Below are positions 41,662 to 49,338 of a stretch of DNA of 64,000 nucleotides, piece after piece. This DNA comes from Virgibacillus ihumii (GTDB lineage Bacteria > Bacillota > Bacilli > Bacillales > Amphibacillaceae). Where the stretch lies: NCBI RefSeq assembly GCF_902726655.1, contig NZ_CACVAN010000001.1, positions 1,364,001-1,428,000 of the forward strand, in the 5' to 3' direction. Position 1 is the first letter of the stretch, and every line of letters begins with the position of its first letter. The notes beneath the pieces are model-generated. The model was given only the letters and a program-made list of their open reading frames with translations. It was not told where the DNA came from and ran no database searches. Position numbers and translations under genes: made by a program.

Positions 41662-41909
41662 CTTTGTAACAAATTAGCCTGAAAACAGTTAAAAAGAACT
41701 ATATAATATCCATGATTTTACACTTTTGTCGGATATTTCAATTTTAAGTAGTCATTTAGACTTATTTTTAATTATTTTGTAAGTTATGACATTTATCTCG
41801 AATTCAAGATATTTGTTGGGAGAAAGGGACCATTGAATTTTGGAGGAAATTGGCAGGTTTTCTGGTTTTGTTTTTATCAAAAGATATACAGAGAGAAAGG
41901 ATGATTAAA
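41662..41909. other. AT-rich intergenic region between cpaB and the 109-residue protein gene
   Basis: The 414-bp gap 41496-41909 holds no gene. Besides the sigma-B-like site it contains a plausible plus-strand sigma-A promoter: CTGAAA (41679-41684), 17 bases, TATAAT (41702-41707). This leaves a ~200-base leader before the ATG at 41910. I see no riboswitch in that leader. Confidence 0.5.
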
Positions 41910-42239
41910 ATGGCAAAAGGCAGCAAGAAAGAATATCGTGATTTTTCAAATGTTAAAAATGTCCGAGAGAATCTGGTTCCTGAAGAGTTTCCTGAAGGTC
42001 CGGTCGGGTCCTCTATTAATGCCGATGAGCCGCCTTACAGTAAAACGACTCCTTGGACTGAAGGACAGCGGCGTCAAAGTGCCTTTGTTTATCCGGATAA
42101 AGACCAGCATGATGAACTGCCCAGAAAGACCCCGGGGAGCCACCCGCTGCATGATGAGTCCGGCGATGCGACCGATGATGTGGATGATTTAGACGACGGT
42201 GTGAACGTTTCGGACGATTTATACGATGAAGAGCAGTAG
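41910..42239 (+). CDS. acidic hydrophilic protein, unknown
   Basis: A 109-residue, strongly charged protein without signal or membrane helix. It begins MAKGSKKEYRDFSNVKNVRE, has a proline-rich middle (VPEEFPEGPVGSSINADEPP) and an Asp-rich end (DVDDLDDGVNVSDDLYDEE). It looks intrinsically disordered. The family is not recognised beyond being a conserved-looking Bacillaceae cytosolic protein. The ATG at 41910 lies seven bases after AGAAAGG; the ORF opens upstream to 41850 without a ribosome binding site. It forms the right edge of the Tad block and converges on yutD. Confidence 0.65.
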   Translation: MAKGSKKEYRDFSNVKNVRENLVPEEFPEGPVGSSINADEPPYSKTTPWTEGQRRQSAFVYPDKDQHDELPRKTPGSHPLHDESGDATDDVDDLDDGVNVSDDLYDEEQ

Positions 42240-42259
42240 TTCCGGATGAACTGCTGCTC
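42231..42259. terminator. terminator between the acidic protein gene and yutD
   Basis: GAGCAGTAGTTC pairs with GAACTGCTGCTC (one wobble), then TTATTTG. The 5' arm overlaps the last codons of the plus-strand gene. Confidence 0.8.
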
Positions 42260-42535
42260 TTATTTGTCGATTTTTTTCAAAATGAAATAAGCGCAACCAA
42301 AGTTGCAATACTCATAAAGGTAATCATCCAGTGTGCTGATTTTTGTATCAAATACGGCTTTTGAGTTCTGGTCATCGTAAAATCCTTTTAACCGGAGCTG
42401 TTCATAACCCCAATCGCCAACAATGAAGTCGTATTTTGAAAGGATGTCCGAATACCGTTCATTAAGACGGTCTTCCTGGAATCCATCTTTAACATTCTCG
42501 ATGATTTCATATGTTTTTCCTTGGATTTCAATCAA
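42260..42535 (-). CDS. yutD: YutD (DUF1027)
   Basis: A 91-residue protein with the DUF1027 pattern: RYSDILSKYDFIVGDWGYEQ, then LRLKGFYDDQNSKAVFDTKI and LDDYLYEYCNFGCAYFILKK with its two cysteines. The function is unknown. The start is TTG at 42535, seven bases after AGAGGTGA; the ATG at 42553 would place that ribosome binding site inside the gene. In B. subtilis yutD adjoins yutE; here 20 kb separate them. Confidence 0.88.
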   Translation of the reverse strand: MIEIQGKTYEIIENVKDGFQEDRLNERYSDILSKYDFIVGDWGYEQLRLKGFYDDQNSKAVFDTKISTLDDYLYEYCNFGCAYFILKKIDK

Positions 42536-42676
42536 TTGTGCGTCACCTCTCATAAAACTGTCTTTAGTTTATCACATTTTAAAGTCGTTGCAACCAGCAA
42601 ATCATGAATTACTTTGTATGAATTTTTCTTATTTCTACAAACTAAAGCCATAGAATATTTATGGAGGCTGATAACC

Positions 42677-43225
42677 ATGACGAGGATGATATTGCTTTCT
42701 TTCATAATGATGTGTGCAGTTCTCGCGGGATGCGAAAATACAGAAAATACGGCAGAGGAGCATGACCAGATTGTTGAAGAATTGGATCCATCCAATGAAA
42801 ATACACCTGATAATCCTGCACAGGAAAATAAACTTGGCTATGTCAGGTACACGAAAGAGCAATTAAACAATAATAGTGAACAGAACCATTCCGTAAACAT
42901 AGACCGTACAAAAATGGCAAACATGATCACAAGAATTATATTGCGGAACGATGGATTTGAGGAGGTCGCAACACTTGTCACCGATCAGGAAGTTTTAATT
43001 GCATACGCAAAGAATAGTGCATTAAATGCCGAAGAAGCAGCGGACATTGCTAAAAAAACTGCAGTATCTGCCGTTCCAGGTTACTTTCATGTATATGTAT
43101 CCGGAAATGAAACATTAATGGATGATATTCAAAGTCTGCACAATTCGAGTATTCAGGACAACAGTTATGATAACACCATTGACAGTATTATTCGTGAGAT
43201 GAAGAAATCACCGCAAGGAAATTAA
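42677..43225 (+). CDS. yutC: YhcN/YlaJ-family sporulation lipoprotein YutC
   Basis: A 182-residue lipoprotein: signal MTRMILLSFIMMCAVLAGC, lipid Cys19, acidic linker, then a YhcN/YlaJ domain (DRTKMANMITRIILRNDGFE, VATLVTDQEVLIAYAKNS, KKTAVSAVPGYFHVYVSGNE). Family members occur in the spore inner membrane or cortex region. The ATG at 42677 follows GGAGG. Divergent from yutD, as in B. subtilis. Confidence 0.85.
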   Translation: MTRMILLSFIMMCAVLAGCENTENTAEEHDQIVEELDPSNENTPDNPAQENKLGYVRYTKEQLNNNSEQNHSVNIDRTKMANMITRIILRNDGFEEVATLVTDQEVLIAYAKNSALNAEEAADIAKKTAVSAVPGYFHVYVSGNETLMDDIQSLHNSSIQDNSYDNTIDSIIREMKKSPQGN

Positions 43226-43266
43226 AAAACGGAACAAGCTCCGGGTAAGGAGGTGGAAATCACTGC

Positions 43267-44229
43267 ATGAGCAACTTAAAAAAGATGATGGTGTGCTTCT
43301 TGTTTTTAGCACTTATTTTCCAAGTGCAGCAAGTTCATGCAAAAGAAAAAGATTTGTACGATGAACGTATGGCTCTTTATAAAAAAACCCAGGCAGTAAC
43401 ACAACTGCCATGGTATTATATTGCCGCAATCGACCAGTATGAACGTAACAGTAAAAAAAGCGATGATGAAGAACAGCTTGTATCGATATCCATACCGTCT
43501 GAGATCTGGTTTGGCATTGGAAACAGTTCACGAATCAAGGCAGAGAGCTTTATTCAGTTTTTTCAAGGACGAGGCAAGGATGGTAACGGGGACCATAAAG
43601 CAAATCCAAATAATCCCGAAGATGTGCTCTATACAATGGCAAACATAATTATGGAGTATGGTCCGGCAAAGGATGAGGTGAAAATTGCGCTTTGGAATTA
43701 TTATCATCGTGATCTGACTGTCCAGACAATCATGAATACAGCAAAGGTTTTCCGTAAATTTGGGAAAATTAAACTGGAGGATCGGGATTTCCCTGTTGCC
43801 ACCGAATATAATTACAGCTACAACAGCACATGGGGAGACCGCCGCGGTTTTGGGGGACTACGGATTCATGAAGGCACCGATATTTTTGCCGATTACGGAA
43901 CGCCGGTTAAATCAACCACTTACGGCGTGATTGAGATGATGGGCTGGAATCTGTATGGAGGCTGGCGTATTGGCATCCGTGATATTAATAATATTTATCA
44001 CTATTACGGGCATATGAGCGGGTACAGTGATGATATTGAAGTCGGGCAGGTTGTTAAACCTGGCGATGTACTTGGAAAGGTCGGTTCCACCGGCTACGGC
44101 CCTCCCGGAACTTCCGGAAAATTCCCGCCGCACCTGCATTACGGCATGTACAAAGATAACGGATACAGCGAATTTTCATTTGATCCATATCCTTATTTGA
44201 GGAAATGGGAGCGAATGGCGAAAGATTGA
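43267..44229 (+). CDS. lytH: LytH-like L-Ala-D-Glu endopeptidase (M23)
   Basis: A 320-residue exported peptidase. Signal KKMMVCFLFLALIFQVQQVHA is followed by an N-terminal helical domain (VTQLPWYYIAAIDQYERN). The C-terminal M23 domain has zinc motif 1 IHEGTDIFADYG and motif 2 PPHLHYGMY. LytH trims stem peptides in the spore cortex of B. subtilis, leaving single L-Ala. GGAGG lies before the ATG. It lies 41 bases after yutC. In B. subtilis lipA lies between yutC and lytH; it is absent here. Confidence 0.88.
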   Translation: MSNLKKMMVCFLFLALIFQVQQVHAKEKDLYDERMALYKKTQAVTQLPWYYIAAIDQYERNSKKSDDEEQLVSISIPSEIWFGIGNSSRIKAESFIQFFQGRGKDGNGDHKANPNNPEDVLYTMANIIMEYGPAKDEVKIALWNYYHRDLTVQTIMNTAKVFRKFGKIKLEDRDFPVATEYNYSYNSTWGDRRGFGGLRIHEGTDIFADYGTPVKSTTYGVIEMMGWNLYGGWRIGIRDINNIYHYYGHMSGYSDDIEVGQVVKPGDVLGKVGSTGYGPPGTSGKFPPHLHYGMYKDNGYSEFSFDPYPYLRKWERMAKD

Positions 44230-44315
44230 GGGGTGAGTGTGGCCGTCTTCTGTTTTTTGGTGCAGCCTTTCTCCCTTTTCGGATGAATCTCTCCCGTTTG
44301 TCCCGCTGACTATAG

Positions 44316-44349
44316 CAAAAAAGAGCCTCTACCCATTGGTAAAGGCTCT
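44316..44349 (-). terminator. Rho-independent terminator of metS
   Basis: On the minus strand AGAGCCTTTACC pairs with GGTAGAGGCTCT, followed by six T. Confidence 0.9.
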
Positions 44350-44357
44350 GCTTTTAT

Positions 44358-44456
44358 TTATTTTGATTTTTTAACTGCGTTTGTAATACTTGCTGCCAGT
44401 CCTCCCCAAATGATTACCATACCAAGGACCATAACAACGATAGCTGAAGCACTCAT
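44358..44456 (-). CDS. metS: MetS-family NSS transporter small subunit
   Basis: A 32-residue membrane micro-protein: MSASAIVVMVLGMVIIWGGL followed by AASITNAVKKSK. One helix and a basic tail match the MetS family of small subunits that work with NSS-type amino acid carriers (described for the methionine/alanine importer MetPS of Corynebacterium). Its ATG directly abuts the TAA of the NSS gene (TAAATG), and GGAGG lies eight bases before it. A terminator follows. It is easily missed because of its length. Confidence 0.88.
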   Translation of the reverse strand: MSASAIVVMVLGMVIIWGGLAASITNAVKKSK

Positions 44457-45989
44457 TTAGTTAGCCTCCCCAGTTTTCTTTTTGTTAGCTTTTCCCGATG
44501 ACTTCCATTTGGAAAGCGCAAGCAGAATACCTATCACAAGCGCACCGCCTGCGACAAACCAACCCCCATATAAGATAAAGGCATCAGAATAACCACCATA
44601 ATTTCCTGTCGGTGTATCAAAGAGTTTCAACAAGTTATCCCGGAACAGCTGGAACATGGTGTAGCCCAAAACTATCGGGGTAATGAAGGTTAAGCTGACG
44701 TTCCACCATGCGCGAATTCGTATATCTGATATTTCATTTGCATGTTCTTTAAACGTTCCCAGTTTACGCAAGAACCATGCAATCAGGATTACCTCAACCA
44801 GACCGAGCATTGCCACGCCAAACTGATTAATAAAATAATCAGCCGCATCAAGGAAGTTCAGTCCACCCCGTGTTGCAAAAAGCAAGGAGATAATTGCCGC
44901 TGTCCCACCACCGAACAGTACAGCTTTGTTGCGTGAAATTTTAAATTTGTCAACCAAACCAGCCACATATGTTTCGGTAATCGACATTAATGATGTTAAA
45001 CCGGCAAGCACCAGTGAAATGAAAAACAAAAATCCAAACAGTTCATTTAATGCAGGGAATTCGTTAATGATGGCCGGAAATACTACAAATGCCAGTCCGA
45101 CACCACCTGCAACAACTTCATCGACGGCAACCCCCTGTTGTGATGCCATGAATCCCAATACTCCAAATACGCCGATACCGCAAAGCAATTCGAAACTTGA
45201 GTTACCGAACCCGACAATAAATGCATTGTTTGTTAGATCCGTTTTTCTCGGTAAATAACTGGAATATGTGATCATGATTGCGAATGCAATTGACATACTG
45301 AAGAAAATTTGCCCATATGCGGCAACCCAGACGCTTGGATCCCAGATTTGGCTGAAGTTGGGTTCAAAAAATGCATTCAGCCCTTGTACCGCGCCAGGCA
45401 ATGTAACCGCCCTGATAACAATAATAAGAAAGATAATTACTAATGCAGGTATAAAAATTCTGTTAGCGATTTCAATACCTTTTTTAACACCTTTAAATAA
45501 GATTCCAAGAACAACTATCCAAACTATGATCAGTGGAATTAATACTCCTGGAACAAATCCTCCAACTTGACCGGGATCTGCAAGATTTAAATAATCATTG
45601 AATAAAAATGTTTCGGTATCATCTCCCCAGCTCAGATTGATGGAAAATATGGAATACGATATTGCCCAGGCAATAATAACCGAATAATACGTTGAAATGA
45701 CAAAGGCGACTAATACAGCCCACCAGCCAATCCATTCCACTTTCTTGCCGCCCATCCGATTGTACGTCAGCGGTGCGGAACCACGATATTTGTGCCCCAT
45801 GGTAAATTCCATTATCAAAATTGGAATACCGGCTGTTAATAACGCTATCAGGTACGGGATAAAAAATGCCCCGCCACCATTTTCATACGCTACTGCAGGA
45901 AAACGCCATATATTCCCCAGACCTACCGCAGAACCGGCTGCAGCCAAAACAAAACCTGCTCTCGAACCCCATTGTGAACGATTTTCCAT
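44457..45989 (-). CDS. NSS-family sodium-dependent amino acid transporter
   Basis: A 510-residue protein with about 12 helices in the LeuT fold. The N-terminus RAGFVLAAAGSAVGLGNIWR followed by FPAVAYENGGGAFFIPYLIA forms the sodium and substrate site. Further marks are GHKYRGSAPLTY and SSFELLCGIGVFGVLGFMAS. It uses the sodium gradient to import an amino acid. The metS gene abutting it argues for a MetP-like methionine or small neutral amino acid carrier. No riboswitch is seen upstream. Confidence 0.9.
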   Translation of the reverse strand: MENRSQWGSRAGFVLAAAGSAVGLGNIWRFPAVAYENGGGAFFIPYLIALLTAGIPILIMEFTMGHKYRGSAPLTYNRMGGKKVEWIGWWAVLVAFVISTYYSVIIAWAISYSIFSINLSWGDDTETFLFNDYLNLADPGQVGGFVPGVLIPLIIVWIVVLGILFKGVKKGIEIANRIFIPALVIIFLIIVIRAVTLPGAVQGLNAFFEPNFSQIWDPSVWVAAYGQIFFSMSIAFAIMITYSSYLPRKTDLTNNAFIVGFGNSSFELLCGIGVFGVLGFMASQQGVAVDEVVAGGVGLAFVVFPAIINEFPALNELFGFLFFISLVLAGLTSLMSITETYVAGLVDKFKISRNKAVLFGGGTAAIISLLFATRGGLNFLDAADYFINQFGVAMLGLVEVILIAWFLRKLGTFKEHANEISDIRIRAWWNVSLTFITPIVLGYTMFQLFRDNLLKLFDTPTGNYGGYSDAFILYGGWFVAGGALVIGILLALSKWKSSGKANKKKTGEAN

Positions 45990-46198
45990 TGTTGGACTTC
46001 CCCCTTTTTTCCTTTATTACAATCCAATGTATGTCTGATTGTAACAAGGAATGTTAGTAATCTTTATTTTTTTCAGATATTTATGTTTGTATTATAACGG
46101 TACTTTCCTCCTATGTCAAAAAATAAAGGCAATTTTCAGCATTGCGCGATATAAAAGAACCCTTTCGCCACTGGGGACAAAAGAGTCTTTTGCTTCAT

Positions 46199-47749
46199 CT
46201 ACTGTTTTGTTGTTTCCATAAAATGGATAAATAGACCTGCTGCAATAATAATAATTAATGAAGCAAGCAGAGCAATTGACACCAAACCGGTAAAACCAAT
46301 TACGAGATAGCCGACAGCTGCGGAAATGGCTGCAATAATTGCATACGGCAGCTGTGTGAGCACATGGTCAATATGATTCGATCCTGCACCAGTTGATGAC
46401 AGGATTGTCGTATCAGAAATCGGTGTACAATGGTCACCGAATACAGATCCGGCCAATACCGCCGCTAGTGACGGCAGCAGCATGGTCATATCGGTTATCG
46501 AGGCAACCTCTGCCGCTATCGGAAGCATAATGCCAAATGTCCCCCAGGATGTTCCAGTTGCCAATGCCATTATGCCTGCAATGGTAAAAAATAAAAATGG
46601 AAGCAGAGACGGGCTGATGGATGCATCATTAACAATACGTGATAAATATTCACCAGTCTCCAACGTCCCCATAATTGATCCGATCATCCACGCCAGTAAT
46701 AGAATGTAGATTGCCGGCATCATTGTCTTAATTCCTTCAATGCTTATTTTCCAAAGTCCCGGTTTCGGTTTTGTCTGCAGCCAATGGAATACCAGCGCAG
46801 ACAGAACGGAAGCAAGTCCGCCAATAAACAACGAAAGATTTACATTAGTATTGGCAAAAATGGATAATAACGTAATTTCTGTACCACTCGTCATCATGCC
46901 GGTAACAACCATTGCAGCAACAGTCGCAACAATTAAAACACCAATAGGAACAAGCAAATGGTATATTTTTCCATTGCTGTGCGGATCGAATGCATCGCCC
47001 AGGTCACCCGGCACTTGTTCCGAATCCGGATTAAGCAGCAACCCTTCTTCAACGGCCCGTTCCTCGTGTTTTCGCATCGGACCAATATCCATGCGAAAAT
47101 ACGCAACCATAAATACTAGCAGCAATGCGGCAAGTGCGTAAAAATTCATTGGAATCATCTTAATAAAAGTTTCCAATGGCTGAAGATCCGTGATTTCATT
47201 TGCGGCAAGTAAACCGCCGATAATCCCGATAATATAGGCACCCCAGCTGGAAACGGGAGAAATAACGGTTACCGGTGCTGAAGTGGAATCAATAAAGTAC
47301 GCAAGCTTGGCCCGTGATATTTTGTGCCGGTCTGTCAGCGGCCGTGCAATTTGCCCGACAGCGAGACTGTTGAAATAATCATCGATAAATATAATTAATC
47401 CTAAAACGCCCGTCATCACCTGTGCACTGGTTCGTGTTTTCACCCGTTTAATCATCCAATCACCAAAAGCCCTGCTCCCGCCGGATGCGGTCAAAAAAGC
47501 AGTCAACATACCGAGTAACAGTAGGAATCCCAGCAGCTGAAAATTTCCGATATTCAACTGGCCGCTTGTAACAAATATCCCATAAAAAACATTCCATATT
47601 TCCGTCAATGAATAAATAATGGCAAAATCATGAATAAATAATGCCCCCACAACGATTCCGGCACCAAGTGACAGCAAAACCCGCTTCGTGAGTAATACGA
47701 GCACAAGCATAAGCAGTGCTGGAATAATTGAATAAAATGTTCCCTCCAT
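46199..47749 (-). CDS. NhaC-superfamily transporter, probable lysine transporter (LysW-like)
   Basis: A 516-residue protein with about 11-13 helices of the NhaC family: KRVLLSLGAGIVVGALFIHD, GLIIFIDDYFNSLAVGQIAR, IDSTSAPVTVISPVSSWGAY and GTSWGTFGIMLPIAAEVASI, then GSVFGDHCTPISDTTILSST. Sequence alone would suggest a Na+/H+ antiporter. A lysine riboswitch directly upstream instead points to the NhaC-type lysine transporters (LysW) described in comparative L-box studies. The ATG at 47749 follows GGAGGA; ORF sequence up to 47797 is part of the leader. Confidence 0.85.
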   Translation of the reverse strand: MEGTFYSIIPALLMLVLVLLTKRVLLSLGAGIVVGALFIHDFAIIYSLTEIWNVFYGIFVTSGQLNIGNFQLLGFLLLLGMLTAFLTASGGSRAFGDWMIKRVKTRTSAQVMTGVLGLIIFIDDYFNSLAVGQIARPLTDRHKISRAKLAYFIDSTSAPVTVISPVSSWGAYIIGIIGGLLAANEITDLQPLETFIKMIPMNFYALAALLLVFMVAYFRMDIGPMRKHEERAVEEGLLLNPDSEQVPGDLGDAFDPHSNGKIYHLLVPIGVLIVATVAAMVVTGMMTSGTEITLLSIFANTNVNLSLFIGGLASVLSALVFHWLQTKPKPGLWKISIEGIKTMMPAIYILLLAWMIGSIMGTLETGEYLSRIVNDASISPSLLPFLFFTIAGIMALATGTSWGTFGIMLPIAAEVASITDMTMLLPSLAAVLAGSVFGDHCTPISDTTILSSTGAGSNHIDHVLTQLPYAIIAAISAAVGYLVIGFTGLVSIALLASLIIIIAAGLFIHFMETTKQ

Positions 47750-47795
47750 AGTTGCTTCCTCCATTTTCGTTAATGCACTTACTGATCTATAAACC

Positions 47796-48050
47796 ACAAA
47801 AAAGCAACGATAGAAAATAACCTACCATTGCTTCAGTATCTGTTATCCTCCATTTCGATCAGTAGTTCTCCATGCATGTAGTATCAACATGACAGTGTAT
47901 CCTTTATTCAAAAACACACCAGCAATAATAGGTCTGACCACCATTATGCTTCGGCAAGTGACCCTTTCATCAATCGTCTTCGATGTCATACTCAAACTGA
48001 TTACTCATGCCAGTTGCACCTCTACCTCACCGATCTGATAAGGTAATGCC
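47796..48050 (-). promoter_or_regulatory. lysine riboswitch (L-box) with terminator
   Basis: Read on the minus strand, the leader has the L-box core in order: GAGGTAGAGGTGC, AGAGT-like ATGAGTAATCAG, GATGAAAGGGTCAC and TTGCCGAAGC. A terminator hairpin follows at 47802-47833 (AAGCAATGGTAG / CTATCGTTGCTT) with a T-run at 47796-47801. Lysine binding would favour termination before the transporter gene. Boundaries of the aptamer are approximate. Confidence 0.88.
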
Positions 48051-48079
48051 TATTTAATTTCCTCACATAGTATAGCAAG

Positions 48080-48871
48080 TTATTCATTTTTCTTCAAGGA
48101 GTCTTTTGGAATTGATATGGATGGATTGTTGCCATCAACTCCATAAAACTCCGGCACCTGTCCCATAATAACGGTTGAATCAATTGGTATTTTCGTACTG
48201 ACTTCCTCTACTTCCGATGTAAACGGAATGACCACCTGCACATCAGCCTCGACAAGTATGTAAATAGTAACCAATGAGTTGTTAATCCCAAATGGTTCCA
48301 CCTCTCTGACGACATCCGTTCGCACACTTCCGGCAAGATCCAAATTAACCGGAATTTTCGGACCCAGATTGGCAAGCGCCGCATTACCTGTTATCTGGCC
48401 AAGCGGGATTTCCACAACAGTTGGATCTTTTCTTGGCAAGTCTTCAGCATTGCCGTCATATTCAATCGGTTCATTCAATGACTCCTCGTATTGGGGTTGC
48501 CTGCCTTCATTCATCGCCATAAAAAATTCTTCAACTCGGTCTGTAGTTACTCTGTTTATTTTACTGACTACATTTGTTTTCCAGCTAAGAGTGGTAACTT
48601 GCCCCTCATTATCTGTTGTGGTTTCAAATATATCATCGAAATCATAATTTTCTGCAAATTTAACAGCCGTGTTGATTCCCCTAGTTGCAAACTCCTGCGT
48701 TTTAATTATCGCTATATCCATCAGGACAGGTTTAAAACCCTGATTAATAATCCAAAAGCTGAACCAAACGGCAGCGATAAATAAAATCATAGTAATAACG
48801 ATTATATTCTTTGTCCGAAGTGGAGACCGTGGTGTTCTTTTTTTGCGGAATACCATTGGCTGCTTCATCAT
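48080..48871 (-). CDS. yunB: sporulation protein YunB
   Basis: A 263-residue protein: basic N-terminus, a membrane helix (NIIVITMILFIAAVWFSFWI), then a soluble domain with RGINTAVKFAENYDFDDIFE, VEIPLGQITGNAALANLGPK and GSVRTDVVREVEPFGINNSL. This is the YunB family, expressed in the forespore or mother cell and linked to sporulation. The only ribosome binding site is AGGGGG, eight bases before ATG, which lies in the 3' arm of the yunC terminator. Confidence 0.92.
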   Translation of the reverse strand: MMKQPMVFRKKRTPRSPLRTKNIIVITMILFIAAVWFSFWIINQGFKPVLMDIAIIKTQEFATRGINTAVKFAENYDFDDIFETTTDNEGQVTTLSWKTNVVSKINRVTTDRVEEFFMAMNEGRQPQYEESLNEPIEYDGNAEDLPRKDPTVVEIPLGQITGNAALANLGPKIPVNLDLAGSVRTDVVREVEPFGINNSLVTIYILVEADVQVVIPFTSEVEEVSTKIPIDSTVIMGQVPEFYGVDGNNPSISIPKDSLKKNE

Positions 48872-48872
48872 T

Positions 48873-48913
48873 AAAAAAACCCCCTAAAACAACGTATGCT
48901 TGTTTACAGGGGG
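48873..48913 (-). terminator. yunC terminator overlapping the yunB ribosome binding site
   Basis: On the minus strand CCCCCTGTAAACAA pairs with TTGTTTTAGGGGG around a 7-base loop and is followed by seven T. The ATG of yunB comes two bases later. Confidence 0.9.
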
Positions 48914-48949
48914 TTAGAATTATTTTTCAGCTGTCAGCAATGAATTCAG

Positions 48950-49252
48950 TCAGGAAATTTTCAGCAATGCATCTTTGCCGATCATTCCCGGCTCCCAGCC
49001 GTATTCTCTGGATGCATCGGTAATTTTCTCAAGCGGTGCATGGAGCAATTGATCAATTGTCTTCACACCAAGTGCACGGCCGGCGATAACGTTTCTATCT
49101 TTAAGCACTTCATTTAAAACATCCACATCCAGTGCTCCACACATAATATAGCCGACCTCATTGGAAATCACCAGTAAATTTGTTTTCGGAAGTTCTACAG
49201 TTATTGCCGTAAAATACATGCCATCCACTTCTAACGGATTAACGGTCATCAT
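48950..49252 (-). CDS. yunC: YunC (DUF1805)
   Basis: A 100-residue protein: MMTVNPLEVDGMYFTAITVE, LPKTNLLVISNEVGYIMCGA, LDVDVLNEVLKDRNVIAGRA and LGVKTIDQLLHAPLEKITDA. It matches the DUF1805 family, small alpha/beta proteins of unknown function found beside yunD. AGGAGGGAGG lies 13 bases ahead of the ATG. It is followed by the terminator that shares bases with the yunB ribosome binding site. Confidence 0.9.
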   Translation of the reverse strand: MMTVNPLEVDGMYFTAITVELPKTNLLVISNEVGYIMCGALDVDVLNEVLKDRNVIAGRALGVKTIDQLLHAPLEKITDASREYGWEPGMIGKDALLKIS

Positions 49253-49338
49253 ACGGAAAAAATGCCTCCCTCCTGCTATACATAATAGGCTATGCAGGCG
49301 AAAGGCATATTGTCACCATAATTTGTGTAATGGATGCA

